Part shown: piece by piece, positions 10,722 through 19,762 of the stretch
Layout: the number at the start of each line of letters is the position of its first letter
How positions within the stretch are numbered: position 1 is the first letter of the stretch
Origin: Flaveria trinervia
Taxonomy: Eukaryota; Streptophyta; Magnoliopsida; Asterales; Asteraceae
NCBI GenBank assembly: GCA_025506515.1
Contig: CM046452.1
Coordinates: forward strand, 45,881,562 to 45,945,561
DNA length: 64,000 bases
Reading direction: 5' to 3'
Translations under genes and position numbers: made by a program
The notes under the pieces: generated by a model
The model's database searches: none
What the model was told of the DNA's origin: nothing
What the model saw: the letters and a program-made list of their open reading frames with translations, nothing else

Positions 10722-11314
10722 TGTTGGAGCATATATAGTCATATATAGTGTGTCCGTTGCTTGTCGAATAGTCTAGGCTTAATGTAATACACCTGATATG
10801 TTGTAAACACATGAAATTGGGTCATTCGCAGGAGCATATGCGAATGAGACTCAGTCATACGACTGAGCCATGCTAATGGACCAGTCGTGCGACTGAGAGA
10901 TGCGATTGGGGCATTCGTAAGACTGAACCATAAGAATGGTCCAGTCGCACGATTGAACCATACGCATGGTCCAGTCGTACGATTGAACCATACACATGGT
11001 CCAATCGCACGAATGGGCCCAGTCGCATCTAATATGGGCCGAGGCATATATATACCAGTTTCAATGTGTAGAGAGATTAAGGATCTGAGAGGGAGTCTGC
11101 CGGGAGCCTAGGGCTGCCGGATGAGAGGGGAGATCATGCTCGATCTCCCCTTGCCAAGAGTCTTGATTCTTATGTTGTAACGAGCTTGTAATCGTTAGGT
11201 TTTATCAATGAACCAGTCTTTGATGGTTCGTGTTATTGATTTGACTTTTGTTTTGGTTGTTTATCCTTCCGTCAAGAACACACTCGAACATTTACCGATC
11301 CGGCCGACTTCACA
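10722..11314 (+). repeat. 3' LTR of IV-a
   Basis: It matches the 5' LTR from the TGTTGGAGCATATATAG start to the GACTTCACA end. It carries the array at about 10820-11045 and a TATA-like CATATATATACC near 11046. Confidence 0.88.
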
Positions 11315-11463
11315 GGTTGGGCACCCGTATCAAATCAATCTAAAAGTCGATCTCGCTGTCTGGTGGCACTCCTGGTAAGTGTTTGGGAATACATCTGGAA
11401 AGTCACAAACCACCGGTACGTCAGTCAGTTGTGGTGTTGGCGTATCCACATCCTTCACGTAGT
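11315..11463 (-). pseudogene. pol: Gypsy G2 fragment: protease-RT linker
   Basis: Continuation of G2 on the far side of IV-a. The minus strand encodes a degenerate form of the linker that G1 has near 2700-2800 (KDVDTPT, VCDFPDVFP). It ends abruptly at element V (11464), so the gag half of G2 is lost. Confidence 0.8.
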
Positions 11464-11604
11464 TGATAGTATATATAGTTTCTTATTGTAACTCTTGTAA
11501 CATGCTTGTAAGAGTATTGTAATACTTCGAGTTGAGAAGTAATATATACAAGTACCTTGAAAATTATTTCCTTATGTTCTTTGTTACTTAGTATATTATT
11601 ATCA
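11464..11604 (+). repeat. Left short direct repeat (LTR-like) of element V
   Basis: 141 bp, TGATAGTATATATAG to TATTATTATCA. About 90% identical by eye to 13884-14025. Confidence 0.7.
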
Positions 11605-11658
11605 ATTCTATAAAGAGAATCTACTCGATCCTGCAATAGTGTTCAGGGGCTAAGACAT

Positions 11659-12500
11659 GTGGAACCACAGAGCCAAACTTTAACATATCTAACTTCAAGA
11701 TACCCTGCTCATCAAGCAACAGTTTTTCCTAAGCCTCTTGCAATTGTTCTTCAAATTGATCAAAGGATGCTCCAAGATTTGAACAGGTTCTTTTCCAAGT
11801 TACTGCTTGGATCTTCCATTGAACATCTAAGCAATTATGTTGTCGTGGCATACTTTGGAGCTAAAGAGCTTCAGAGGTTGAATACACCTTCTACTGTTGT
11901 TGAAGAAGTTGGTCAACCTAAGGTCTACATGGAACTTGAGTTTAATTTTGAAGGGTAAATGGAAACTGATGGCCCATCAACTAGAATAGTTAGGACAGAA
12001 AGTGCATTGTCACAAACTTCCTAAGCTGAAGTCAAAGCCTCGGAAGAACAATTTCAATCTTCCAAAGCTGAGATGAAAGCTGTGGAAGGGCTATTTTCCG
12101 TATCCGAGAATCTGGTTGTCATAGATGCAATTCTAGAACTAGCATCTGAGGTGAACACTGTGGATTTCTCAACCAACCCTCACTCAAACAACATCACTAC
12201 AACAAGCTCCAACCACCATCTCTCAACCAGAAACTTCCATCCAAGAACCCCCAAAGTCTAGCACTTCCAAAGATGTCAAAGTAAAGAGGAAGATGACTAC
12301 GAAAGAGCTTCAGGAGGAAGAAAGGTTAGAGAAGCTTCAGTGGAAAGGTAGCCTCCTAACAAGGAAGTTGTTAGCTGCAAGCAGCAAAGCAGCTGCATCC
12401 AACCAGGAGGCTGTCAACCACCATAGAAGGGTGGCAATCAATTCAGGCTTGTTAAGCTTGAAATTGTCAATGAAGAAGTGCTCTTGCTACCATTAGAGGA
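11659..12500 (+). pseudogene. Element V gene, 5' part (unrecognised protein)
   Basis: An open frame of about 100 codons (11659-11958) encodes a leucine-rich, helical-looking segment with PLAIVLQIDQRMLQDL. Further short frames follow to about 12500 with Ser/Glu-rich then Lys/Ala-rich composition. They appear to be one gene broken by stops (for example the TAA ending at 11958) that continues into the frame at 12478. I do not recognise the family. No zinc knuckle, DSG, YVDD or DDE motif is visible. Confidence 0.4.
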
Positions 12501-13356
12501 GCTGATTGAGTTTGAGAAGGCAACCCTACTGCAAACTAAACAAATAGAAGAGGCAACAAGTTTGGTAATAGAGGAAGAGAGGGAGAAGAGGGAAAGAGAG
12601 GCTGATTTTCAGCTAAGGAAGGAACGGATAACTTTCCTGAACTCTAGGGGTTTCTCTCAAGAAGAATTTTCTCCATATGAAAATGATATGATCTTATGGC
12701 TCTTCAACAAAGAGCAAGATCAAATGGAGAAGGAGAGTAAGAAAGCTACAAAGGAGAATCTAAGGGTGAAGAAGAAGAGGAAAGAAGAAGCAGGACTTGC
12801 TGTTGTCAGGAAGATAGGTGATAAAGCCCAGATGAAAGACTATCTACAGGCTCATGGTTTCTCTGGTAGGCAGGTGGGTTTCATGTCTAAGAAGACCTTG
12901 CAACAACATGTCAGTGACATCAAGGCTGACATTCACTTAGGGAAAAGGAAAGAGATGTATAGAAGGGGACATGGGATGACCTTCAAGCTAACACCTAAAC
13001 CTTTACCACAACCGAACCAACCCCTTTCCTATTTCCTATTAAAACTGAACCCACCTCTGAACCATACACCCCAGAACCTAACACCATCCTCTGTACTTGC
13101 CACATCACCACAACCACCTCAACTACCCATCCTCAAACCCAAAACACTTTCTGGAACCCAAACACCACTACCTAACGAACAACCACTCAAACCATCCCCT
13201 CGACCTTCCAAACATCTTCCCTTAGAGGAGTTTAAGGGGATCAAGATGAAGCTCATCGAGTGTACAACTTTGCGTGACATCTCTTGTGAGGAGGAGTCTG
13301 TCAAATTGACTTATGTTGATGGCTCCTTATGTTCCTCACAAAAGATCAATCCTTGA
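12478..13356 (+). CDS. Element V open frame, coiled-coil-like charged protein (292 codons, unknown)
   Basis: This is the longest open frame in the left half. Residues about 1-130 are highly charged and probably helical/coiled coil (EEEREKREREADFQLRKE, then Lys/Glu-rich stretches). A possible small globular segment follows (DYLQAHGFSGRQVGFMSKKT), then a Pro/Thr-rich tail of about 80 residues. The first codon is uncertain because upstream sequence in other frames looks like the same gene. No enzymatic motif is recognised. Its position between two short direct repeats suggests a gene carried by, or left from, a mobile element. Confidence 0.45.
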   Translation: MLLLPLEELIEFEKATLLQTKQIEEATSLVIEEEREKREREADFQLRKERITFLNSRGFSQEEFSPYENDMILWLFNKEQDQMEKESKKATKENLRVKKKRKEEAGLAVVRKIGDKAQMKDYLQAHGFSGRQVGFMSKKTLQQHVSDIKADIHLGKRKEMYRRGHGMTFKLTPKPLPQPNQPLSYFLLKLNPPLNHTPQNLTPSSVLATSPQPPQLPILKPKTLSGTQTPLPNEQPLKPSPRPSKHLPLEEFKGIKMKLIECTTLRDISCEEESVKLTYVDGSLCSSQKINP

Positions 13357-13883
13357 TCTGTTTAGAGGAACACTGGATCTAGAAAGCAAATGGACTTCTT
13401 CTGAAGACAAAGTTCAAGATCAACTTCCGAAGACAAAGTTTTCTCTTTTGAAGTTTAGGACTTATAAGATTCCAAGATAATGACTTCCAAATTAGAAGTC
13501 CCCAAGCCTCGAAAAAAGTAGCCTCTTGGGAAGTATAATTGGACTTAGAAGAACTTTTTCTTCCGAAACCAATTAACCTTCATAAGGCACTGTTTTGAAC
13601 CAGTCATCATACGTATGGTCCTTCCAACACTCCGCTGCAGACCTCTGATATACTGCATGGCGTTTTCTTAAAAACCATGTAGTTGACCATACTTTATTTC
13701 ACTGTTAACGTTTATCAGTTAGTACAGTTGCCAACTTTAGTTGGTGGCAAAAGGTAAGTTATCGACATGTCATGACTACCAAATCTTAGATAAGACATTA
13801 TCTAAGATACCTTAACTTTAGCTTTGTAGTATTTGCTTTATTTATAGGTTTTCAGCTGGTATCAAAGTATATTCGGCTGTAGG
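13357..13883 (+). other. Non-coding 3' part of element V with GAAGAC/GTCTTC-type short repeats
   Basis: It contains near-repeats of CTTCTGAAGACAAAGTT and CTTCCGAAGACAAAGTT (13396-13440) and related AAGTC/GACTT words to about 13560. No gene or clear polypurine tract is seen. A T-rich stretch ending TTTTCAG (near 13853) precedes the right repeat. Confidence 0.4.
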
Positions 13884-14025
13884 TGATAGTATATATAGTT
13901 TTTCATTGTAACTCTTGTAACATACTTGTAAGAGTCTTGTAATACTTTGAGTTAAGAAGTAATATATTCAACTACCTTGAAAATCATTTTGTTGTGTTCT
14001 TTTGTTACTTAGTATATTATTATCA
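13884..14025 (+). repeat. Right short direct repeat of element V
   Basis: Same termini as the left repeat. Similarity continues a little beyond the formal end (to about 14048), so the true border is uncertain. Confidence 0.65.
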
Positions 14026-14120
14026 ACTCTTTGAAGAGACTTTACTTCATCTAATTCGTTTGTGATTAAGTGAGTTTGAGAGAAAAACAAAATGTTAGTG
14101 ACAAACATTGATCCTGCATG

Positions 14121-14325
14121 AATGTTTAAAAGAAAAGAGAACTTAAAAAAAGTTTAAAAAAGTGACTATGCCTAAACTATCAATTTAACAAAATCTTTCA
14201 TACCATTAAATATCGATATAAGTTATAAACGTTTAAAACAAAAGAGAACCTAAAAAAAGTCTACAAAAGTGACTATGCCTAAACTATCAATTTAACAAAC
14301 TTCTTTGATACCATTTAATTTCAAC
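14121..14325 (+). repeat. Tandem duplication of about 100 bp
   Basis: Two copies share AGTGACTATGCCTAAACTAT followed by CAATTTAACAAA, with a period of about 106 bp. The sequence is AT-rich and non-coding. No gene is seen in 14026-14590. Confidence 0.75.
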
Positions 14326-14590
14326 CGTTAATTATAAAGATTGATGGTTTAAATTACTTCTTACAATTTCTAAACTTATTATCCTCTTCTTAGTAAACTT
14401 TTTTCCAAAACTAAATTAGTCACAAAAACTCTAGAAATGAAATAAGAAACATAAATAAGAAAAAAAACTAGATGAAAATGATATAAACTCCACTGCAACT
14501 ATTGGCAGTTTAAAACTTTGTTATTTGTTTTTTCTAGGATTTAAATGGATATATTCCAATGATTGGCAACAAAGGTTTGATTAGTATATT

Positions 14591-15895
14591 TAGAGGTGGA
14601 CATAAAAACCGGTTAGAAAACCGGTTCATCAAAAAAACCCGGAACGGTTTGTGGCCCAAACCGGTTTCACCCTGACCTTAACCACCGGTTCCCCTACGAT
14701 TTGGACCTTTCACAATCGAAACCGGTTCCTAAACCGGTCCAGTTTCAAACCGGTTTAAAATCAGATTCCAAACCGGTTTTCAAAAACTAGTTGTTGGATA
14801 ACGGCTATATAGCCGTTTTTAGACCGCTAGGATTTTATTGACCGTTTTTGGTGGGTTTTTACCATTATACCTCCCATTAGATTAGTATATATACGTATTG
14901 GATCTTTTGGTTGAATCAAACCAACTTAAAATGCTCTCTACTCTCAAAAATCACAAAAACGATCAGCAATACTTTCGTTTTACAAAGAACTGTCTCAGAA
15001 ATCTCTCAAATGGCTTCATCAAGTGCTCAATCATCTGTTGGTTGTGAAGCGTCTTTAAACAACGTGCTGGTAGCAATCCTTCCTACGAATAGGTACCAAA
15101 AATATGGTACAATTACGATTTATATCAAATGGCTAGTGGTCCAAACAAGGCTGGTTGCAAGTCTTGTCATAAGTTTTTCAAAAATATGGAAACACAATGT
15201 TGAATAATCTCATTTCAAATAAATATTGTAAGGCATTGAAGGTGAACCTTCACAATGTCAAGCTTCAATGACAAACAAATGATATATTTGAGCTTATAAC
15301 ATTGATGAGGTTCTTGAGCAAATGACACATTTTGTAATTCAAGAAAGCTTGTCATTCAAATCTATAAAACTGGTTTGGGTCGGTTTGAAAACTGGTTTGG
15401 GTCGGTTTGAAAACCGGTTTGGGTAGTGGTTTGAAAACCGGTTTGGTTTTTCTTTTTTTTAAAGCTTTAAAATTAAGAAAAACAATTAATTGAAAATATT
15501 AAATAAACTTATCAGAAAAATGTTACATATTAATTGTATAATTTAAGTAAACCTATAAGATGCGTTTACATATTTTATTTGTAAAAACTAAAACATATAT
15601 AATTAGAAACAATACATAATTGTTTTCAAAGACAAAGTCCATAATTTTAAATCAAAGTGAAATATATAATATATAAAACATAGAAACAATTTAAATGACA
15701 CAAAATTTTAAATAATTATTTGAAAACCTGTTTGAGTACCGATTTGAAAACCGATTTATAATTAGTTTGAAACCGGGCTGGATGAGAAACCGGTTTGAAA
15801 TACACAACCTACCAACCAAACCTAAACCGCTGGGTTGTATCAGTCTGAAACCGGTTTGAGTCACAAACCGGTTTCGCGTTTTTACAACACCTCTA
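14591..15895. mobile_element. hAT-like DNA transposon relic with subterminal AACCGGTTT repeats
   Basis: The left end is TAGAGGTGGACATAAAAACC, and the right end read in reverse is TAGAGGTGTTGTAAAAACGC. These are imperfect terminal inverted repeats of hAT style. Both subterminal regions (14610-14785 and 15368-15440 plus 15725-15870) are full of AACCGG/CCGGTTT words. An internal fragment looks like the start of a BED-zinc-finger transposase. The 8-bp flanks (14583-14590 and 15896-15903) do not match, so no TSD supports it; the element is old or the ends are slightly off. Confidence 0.6.
15011..15210 (+). pseudogene. Possible BED-zinc-finger N-terminus of an hAT transposase
   Basis: It starts MASSSAQSSVGCEASLNN. 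After a frame change the sequence reads DLYQMASGPNKAGCKSCH, and the C-x2-C with spacing to an aromatic residue resembles a BED zinc finger, which binds hAT element ends. There is no dimerisation domain, and it ends by about 15210. The assignment rests mainly on location between the terminal repeats. Confidence 0.4.
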
Positions 15896-18049
15896 CCTAT
15901 TGGGTCCTTGATGCAAAAGTTTATGAACTTAAAAAGTAAATTGTGGTAGAGTCACTAATGTATAAAGTGTACTTTTAATATATGAAATAAATAGAGTGAA
16001 AGAGAATAGTGGGTGAAAATAAGAAAATGATGATGTACTTTTAATATATGAAATAAATAGAGTGAAAGAGAATAGTGAGTGAAAATAAGAAAATGGTGAC
16101 GATCTGACAACAATTTTAGATCTTTTTAAGTCTTTTTATTGGGGAGGTTTTGGTGTATTATATACTAATATTTGTTTGATGTGATAAGTGATTAGGAACA
16201 ATTTTAGGGAGCGTTTGATTGAAAAAATGGAATGGAACGGAATGGAATTAAGAAACTAGTATAGTTTTCAAATAAAATTATATTTGAATGGGTAATAAAG
16301 TGTAAAATCCAAGAGAATATTTAACCTCAATTCTCTTGATTGTAGGATTTCAAAATCCTTCCACCTAGAGAGGGAATTTGAAATCCCACAAATAAGAAAT
16401 ACAAATTTATTGAAAACAATTTTAACTCTTGTATTATTTATTATAAATTGATTAAAACAATTTAAAAACTAAAATTCTAAAATATATTTAAAAAAACGAT
16501 AAATACAGTCTTTTAATTAATACATATATGCTCCCACGTTATATGCAAGATATAATAATAATTGAGAAGACATGTTATACAATCAACGAAATAATGGAAA
16601 GATGAAAATAAAACAAACTCTTTTATTTGCATTGTTTATTGAAATGCTATGTACACGACTTATACATTTCTTAGATTTTTCAACATATTTCTTGTTCATA
16701 ATAAAATATATCCAATTATTGAAAAATGTTAAGAGTTCGAGTAGGTTGAGAAGGAAACGGTAAAATCCTTACGGATAGTAGAAAGTTAAAATGATGTGAT
16801 AACCTGTAATTAAATGAGGTGGAGGGTCATTATGGTTGGGAAATAAGTGTTCCTTTAAGATTATGATTGAATAAAAGGATTTTTTCAGGATACATATATA
16901 GAAGAAAAGGTTTTTTTTTTCAGGATACATATATGGAACAATAGAGTATTTTTCACATTCTCAAACTTCACCATCACCTTATCTCACGTGTCAAAAATGA
17001 TTAAAATTTCTAATACTACATGAAAAAGTACACAAAACTTTTATGAGGTTTACAGTTTTAGTTTAGTATAAACAATCTCGGGTGAGTTTCAGATTTTACC
17101 AACGAGCATGTTAACTATGGGATCATGTCCTAGTCGATTTTAAAAACATTAAAAATTGTGTTTTATGTAAAACATAAATTGATGAGGTAATTATACCAAA
17201 ATATAAAATATTAATAGTTAATAAGAATCAAATATTATAGTTACAAGAGATTATATCAATTTCTACTTTATGATGTAAATTAACTATTTTAGGGTATTAA
17301 AAAAAATGCAAGGAAACAAGATTAAAAAAATTTGAGGCTAAATAGGACGAGCTAATCGTAACTCACAAAAACTAATGTCATCTGCAACAATGTTTTTGTG
17401 GCCAAACCATACTAGTCGACAAGAGGACCCGGGCACAACAACGGTTCGGTTCTACAACACTTTTAGGTCGTCCTTTAATTAACCATCTGTTAATATGGTT
17501 TCCGACTGAACCACGGGACTGTGAAACCTAGTTGGACCGGGATGTTTCAAGTGTCAAAGGCCAAAAGGGGGAGACCATTCAATAGACAAGGAAATGAGGC
17601 TAGCATTACTTTCTGGAGCTATGTGTGACTGTTTTCTCATAGGATGATGCAAAAGCCTTTTAGGAAGTTATAGAAATGAAAATATTACATAATTTTAAAG
17701 GTTAAATGCATCAAACCTGTGACCCTATAGAGGTAATCGAAAGATATTAGCACTGCCAACTGCAATAAATCGAATTGTTGTTCAAAATCTGAATACATAA
17801 TATATAAATTACTATTTTGATCGTTGTGGTTTGGGGGTTTTAACCATTTAAGTATAAGTTTGTAATTTTTAACAAATCAAGCTTTGAAGTTTTATTTCGG
17901 TAACTACTTCAGTCCAATCAGGTAACACCATCTATTTTCTCCATTAATTCACCCATGTCCACGCACATGATGGGTATATTTGTCATTTCCCCCCACCGCT
18001 TGAATAAATCCCCAAAATTCAGGTCATCACCTTCACCGAATTTCTCTGA
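15896..18049. other. AT-rich intergenic sequence, no gene seen
   Basis: It contains a 66-bp tandem duplication (15969-16100), a sequence starting GGGAGCGTTTGATTG (16208) like some plant MITE ends but without a matching second end, and a duplicated TTCAGGATACATATAT (about 16886 and 16919). Near 17830-17990 is a low-copy-looking stretch of the kind often found upstream of Mutator-like genes. Open frames here are short and lack recognisable motifs. Confidence 0.6.
15969..16100 (+). repeat. 66-bp tandem duplication
   Basis: The unit starts GTACTTTTAATATATGAAAT and ends in AAGAAAATGATGAT or AAGAAAATGGTGAC. The two copies differ at only a few positions. Confidence 0.85.
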
Positions 18050-18212
18050 ACGTTAACCTTCTTCAACAATGGTGTTAAGGCTCTAGTATATTCGAAGTAT
18101 GGCTGAGTAGTTTGATCCATATGAAGTATACGGTTAGTCTGTCATTAGCATACACTTAAATGTTACTTGATTTTGGTCTTTGAAAATCATAATTTCATTA
18201 TCTTCCTCGCTT

Positions 18213-18546
18213 TGATAACAAGGTGAAGCCATACTGTTTTTACTTTGAAGATATTCCATGGTGGAGTATACATACAAAAACCAATTACTTGTTATGTTGA
18301 TGGTAAGATTAACTATGTGGATATGGTAGATTCTGATGAGTCTTCTATGTATGTGTTTCATGATATGATTCAGGAAATAGGCTATCCAGAAAATAAGATA
18401 ATGTTTTAGCATTTTAAAATTCTTGATCAAGACTTGAAATTTGGCTTGAGAGCATTAGGGAATGATCAAGATGTGCTTTTGATGTTAAAATATGTGTCTC
18501 TGTTTAAGCAAATTAAAGTTTACATTGAGCATTAGGTTTCAAGATA
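18213..18546 (+). pseudogene. Mutator-like transposase, N-terminal PB1-like domain (split by element I)
   Basis: The frame from about 18221 contains YVDGKINYVDMVDSDESS, a run containing EIGYPENKIMF and LRALGNDQDVLL, then IKVYIEH. This is the pattern of the PB1-like N-terminal domain found, from memory, in many plant Mutator-like transposases. One in-frame stop lies near 18408 and another after IEH (18535). Element I interrupts the locus at 18552. The acidic linker, DNA-binding and catalytic regions continue at 62380. The start codon is not certain; upstream 18050-18210 is degenerate. Confidence 0.7.
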
Positions 18547-18551
18547 AAACA
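18547..18551. other. Left TSD of element I (AAACA)
   Basis: AAACA here is repeated at 62375-62379, right after the 3' LTR of element I. Confidence 0.92.
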
Positions 18552-19259
18552 TGTAGATACATATGTACCTAGTTTATGAGCTTAATGTAAAATGTCTTTC
18601 ATGTCTTACATATATGTAACATAATGGGTTTGAATAAAATACAATGTGTGGTTTATGATTATAATGTTTAATATTTCATTGATTATTGTGTATTAACGCA
18701 TATTGAACTAACTATACGGGTTTGTGGTTGTTTACATAGTTCTTAGTCAATAATGATTGAGAAATGTGCTTAAACTTAATCATGTGAAGTTCTCATGCGA
18801 ATGGACCATGCTAATGGACCATACACATGAATACTTCATGCTAATGAACCAGTCGCACGACTGAACCAGGAGACTAGATCAGTCGCACGACTGAATCTTC
18901 AGTCGTGCGGATGGATCAACCGCATGCTTCAATCGCATGACTGAACCATGCGAATGGCTCAGTCGCACGAATGGAAAACCCTAACCTTTAAATACCACTT
19001 AATTCATGGAAAAACATAACAATTCGAATACCTACGCGCTAAATCGTACCCTAGCCGTCCAGAGACCCTAGAACACCTGTTCCAAGTTCATAGATTGCAG
19101 TAAATCGTCCTACTATCGTTCTTAACGTTTAGTTTCATTCTTGGATTGATTTTATTTGCGTTCTCACTGATTGGATCGCCAATTAAATAGGATTCTGCAC
19201 TATATGAGTTGGTATACACGTAAATTAGTTAGTATTCCGTACCAAAAACGGTCCTAACA
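18552..19259 (+). repeat. 5' LTR of element I (708 bp)
   Basis: Starts TGTAGATACATATGTACC, ends GGTCCTAACA. Half-site array about 18788-18975, then a TATA-like TTTAAATA at about 18987. It differs from its 3' partner by scattered substitutions and by a missing array segment of about 30 bp. Confidence 0.92.
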
Positions 19260-19273
19260 AGTGGTATTAGAGC
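19260..19273 (+). other. Primer-binding site of element I
   Basis: AGTGGTATTAGAGC directly after the LTR. The core TGGTATTAGAGC differs by one base from TGGTATCAGAGC (seen in element III), complementary to the 3' end of initiator tRNA-Met. Confidence 0.85.
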
Positions 19274-19484
19274 TTTGGCTCTTGATTTGCATGTGATTCA
19301 ATCGATTTTGATAAAAAAATCACGTTTTCACTCAAGAACGTAATCTTTTTGTGTCAAACAGTGTTTTCAACGTCTACAGGTCAGAAAGTTAGCGTTTTTC
19401 CGGCATACGACAATTATGGTTAGTGAAAAATTCTTGTTTTTGCATCAAAGTACCTAAAACCCTCGAATTTTCAAAAACCAGCAG

Positions 19485-19735
19485 CTCTAGTCGCCCGATT
19501 GACTCAATCGCACGACTGAACTCATTCGCACCCTCCATACGCACGATTGAACTCAGTCGTCTAGTTCATTCGCATGACTGAACGGCTTCATTCACTTAGA
19601 CTCCAACCACACTCTCCTTCCAAACGACTGAATCCAATCACACGATTGAATTCATTCTCATACTCCATTCGCACGATTGACTCAATCTCATAGGTTCAAT
19701 CGCACAAGTGGTCCATTCGTATAAGCAAAGTATTT
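19485..19735 (+). repeat. Half-site array in the 5' leader of element I
   Basis: Words such as TCAATCGCACGACTGAAC and CATTCGCACGATTGA recur about every 20 bp between the primer site and the gag start. The same leader array exists in elements III (47625-47850) and II (60657-60835). Confidence 0.7.
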
Positions 19736-19762
19736 GACTTAAAAATTTTTCATGTTAACTAA

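Larger units (their letters stand above)
8908..11314 (+). mobile_element. Element IV-a: non-autonomous LTR retrotransposon inserted in Gypsy G2
   Basis: Two LTRs (8908-9502 and 10722-11314, nearly identical by eye) flank 1.2 kb with no credible coding sequence. A primer site TTGGTATCAGATC follows the 5' LTR, and the tract AAGGGGGAATT precedes the 3' LTR. The flanking Gypsy sequence is continuous once the element is removed, with GGTT (8904-8907 and 11315-11318) as an approximate TSD. A second copy (IV-b) lies at 24423-26888 on the other strand. Lacking gag and pol, it must have moved with enzymes supplied in trans, possibly by the large Copia family, whose PPT and array type it shares. Confidence 0.88.
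11464..14025 (+). mobile_element. Element V: short direct-repeat (TRIM-like) element carrying a gene
   Basis: Two direct repeats of about 141 bp (11464-11604 and 13884-14025) begin TGATAGTATATATAG and end TATTATTATCA, so each has inverted termini. They flank 2.3 kb containing a degenerate reading frame. There is no convincing primer site after the left repeat. A sequence GGTATCAAAGT at about 13859 lies on the wrong side for this orientation. Gypsy sequence stops at the left border and is not found on the right, so no TSD can be shown. It could be a TRIM/LARD-like retroelement or a gene-carrying relic. Confidence 0.5.

Noticed and set aside
13849..13870. Primer-binding site CTGGTATCAAAGT before the right repeat of element V
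   Set aside because: It lies on the wrong side for a 5' LTR in either orientation; probably chance.
14583..15903. 8-bp target duplication for the hAT-like relic
   Set aside because: Flanks AGTATATT and CCTATTGG do not match; not claimed.
16208..16400. MITE starting GGGAGCGTTTGATTG
   Set aside because: No matching inverted end or target duplication found downstream.
18134..18430. Minus-strand open frame of 98 codons
   Set aside because: Antisense of the PB1-like Mutator segment, which has family motifs on the plus strand.
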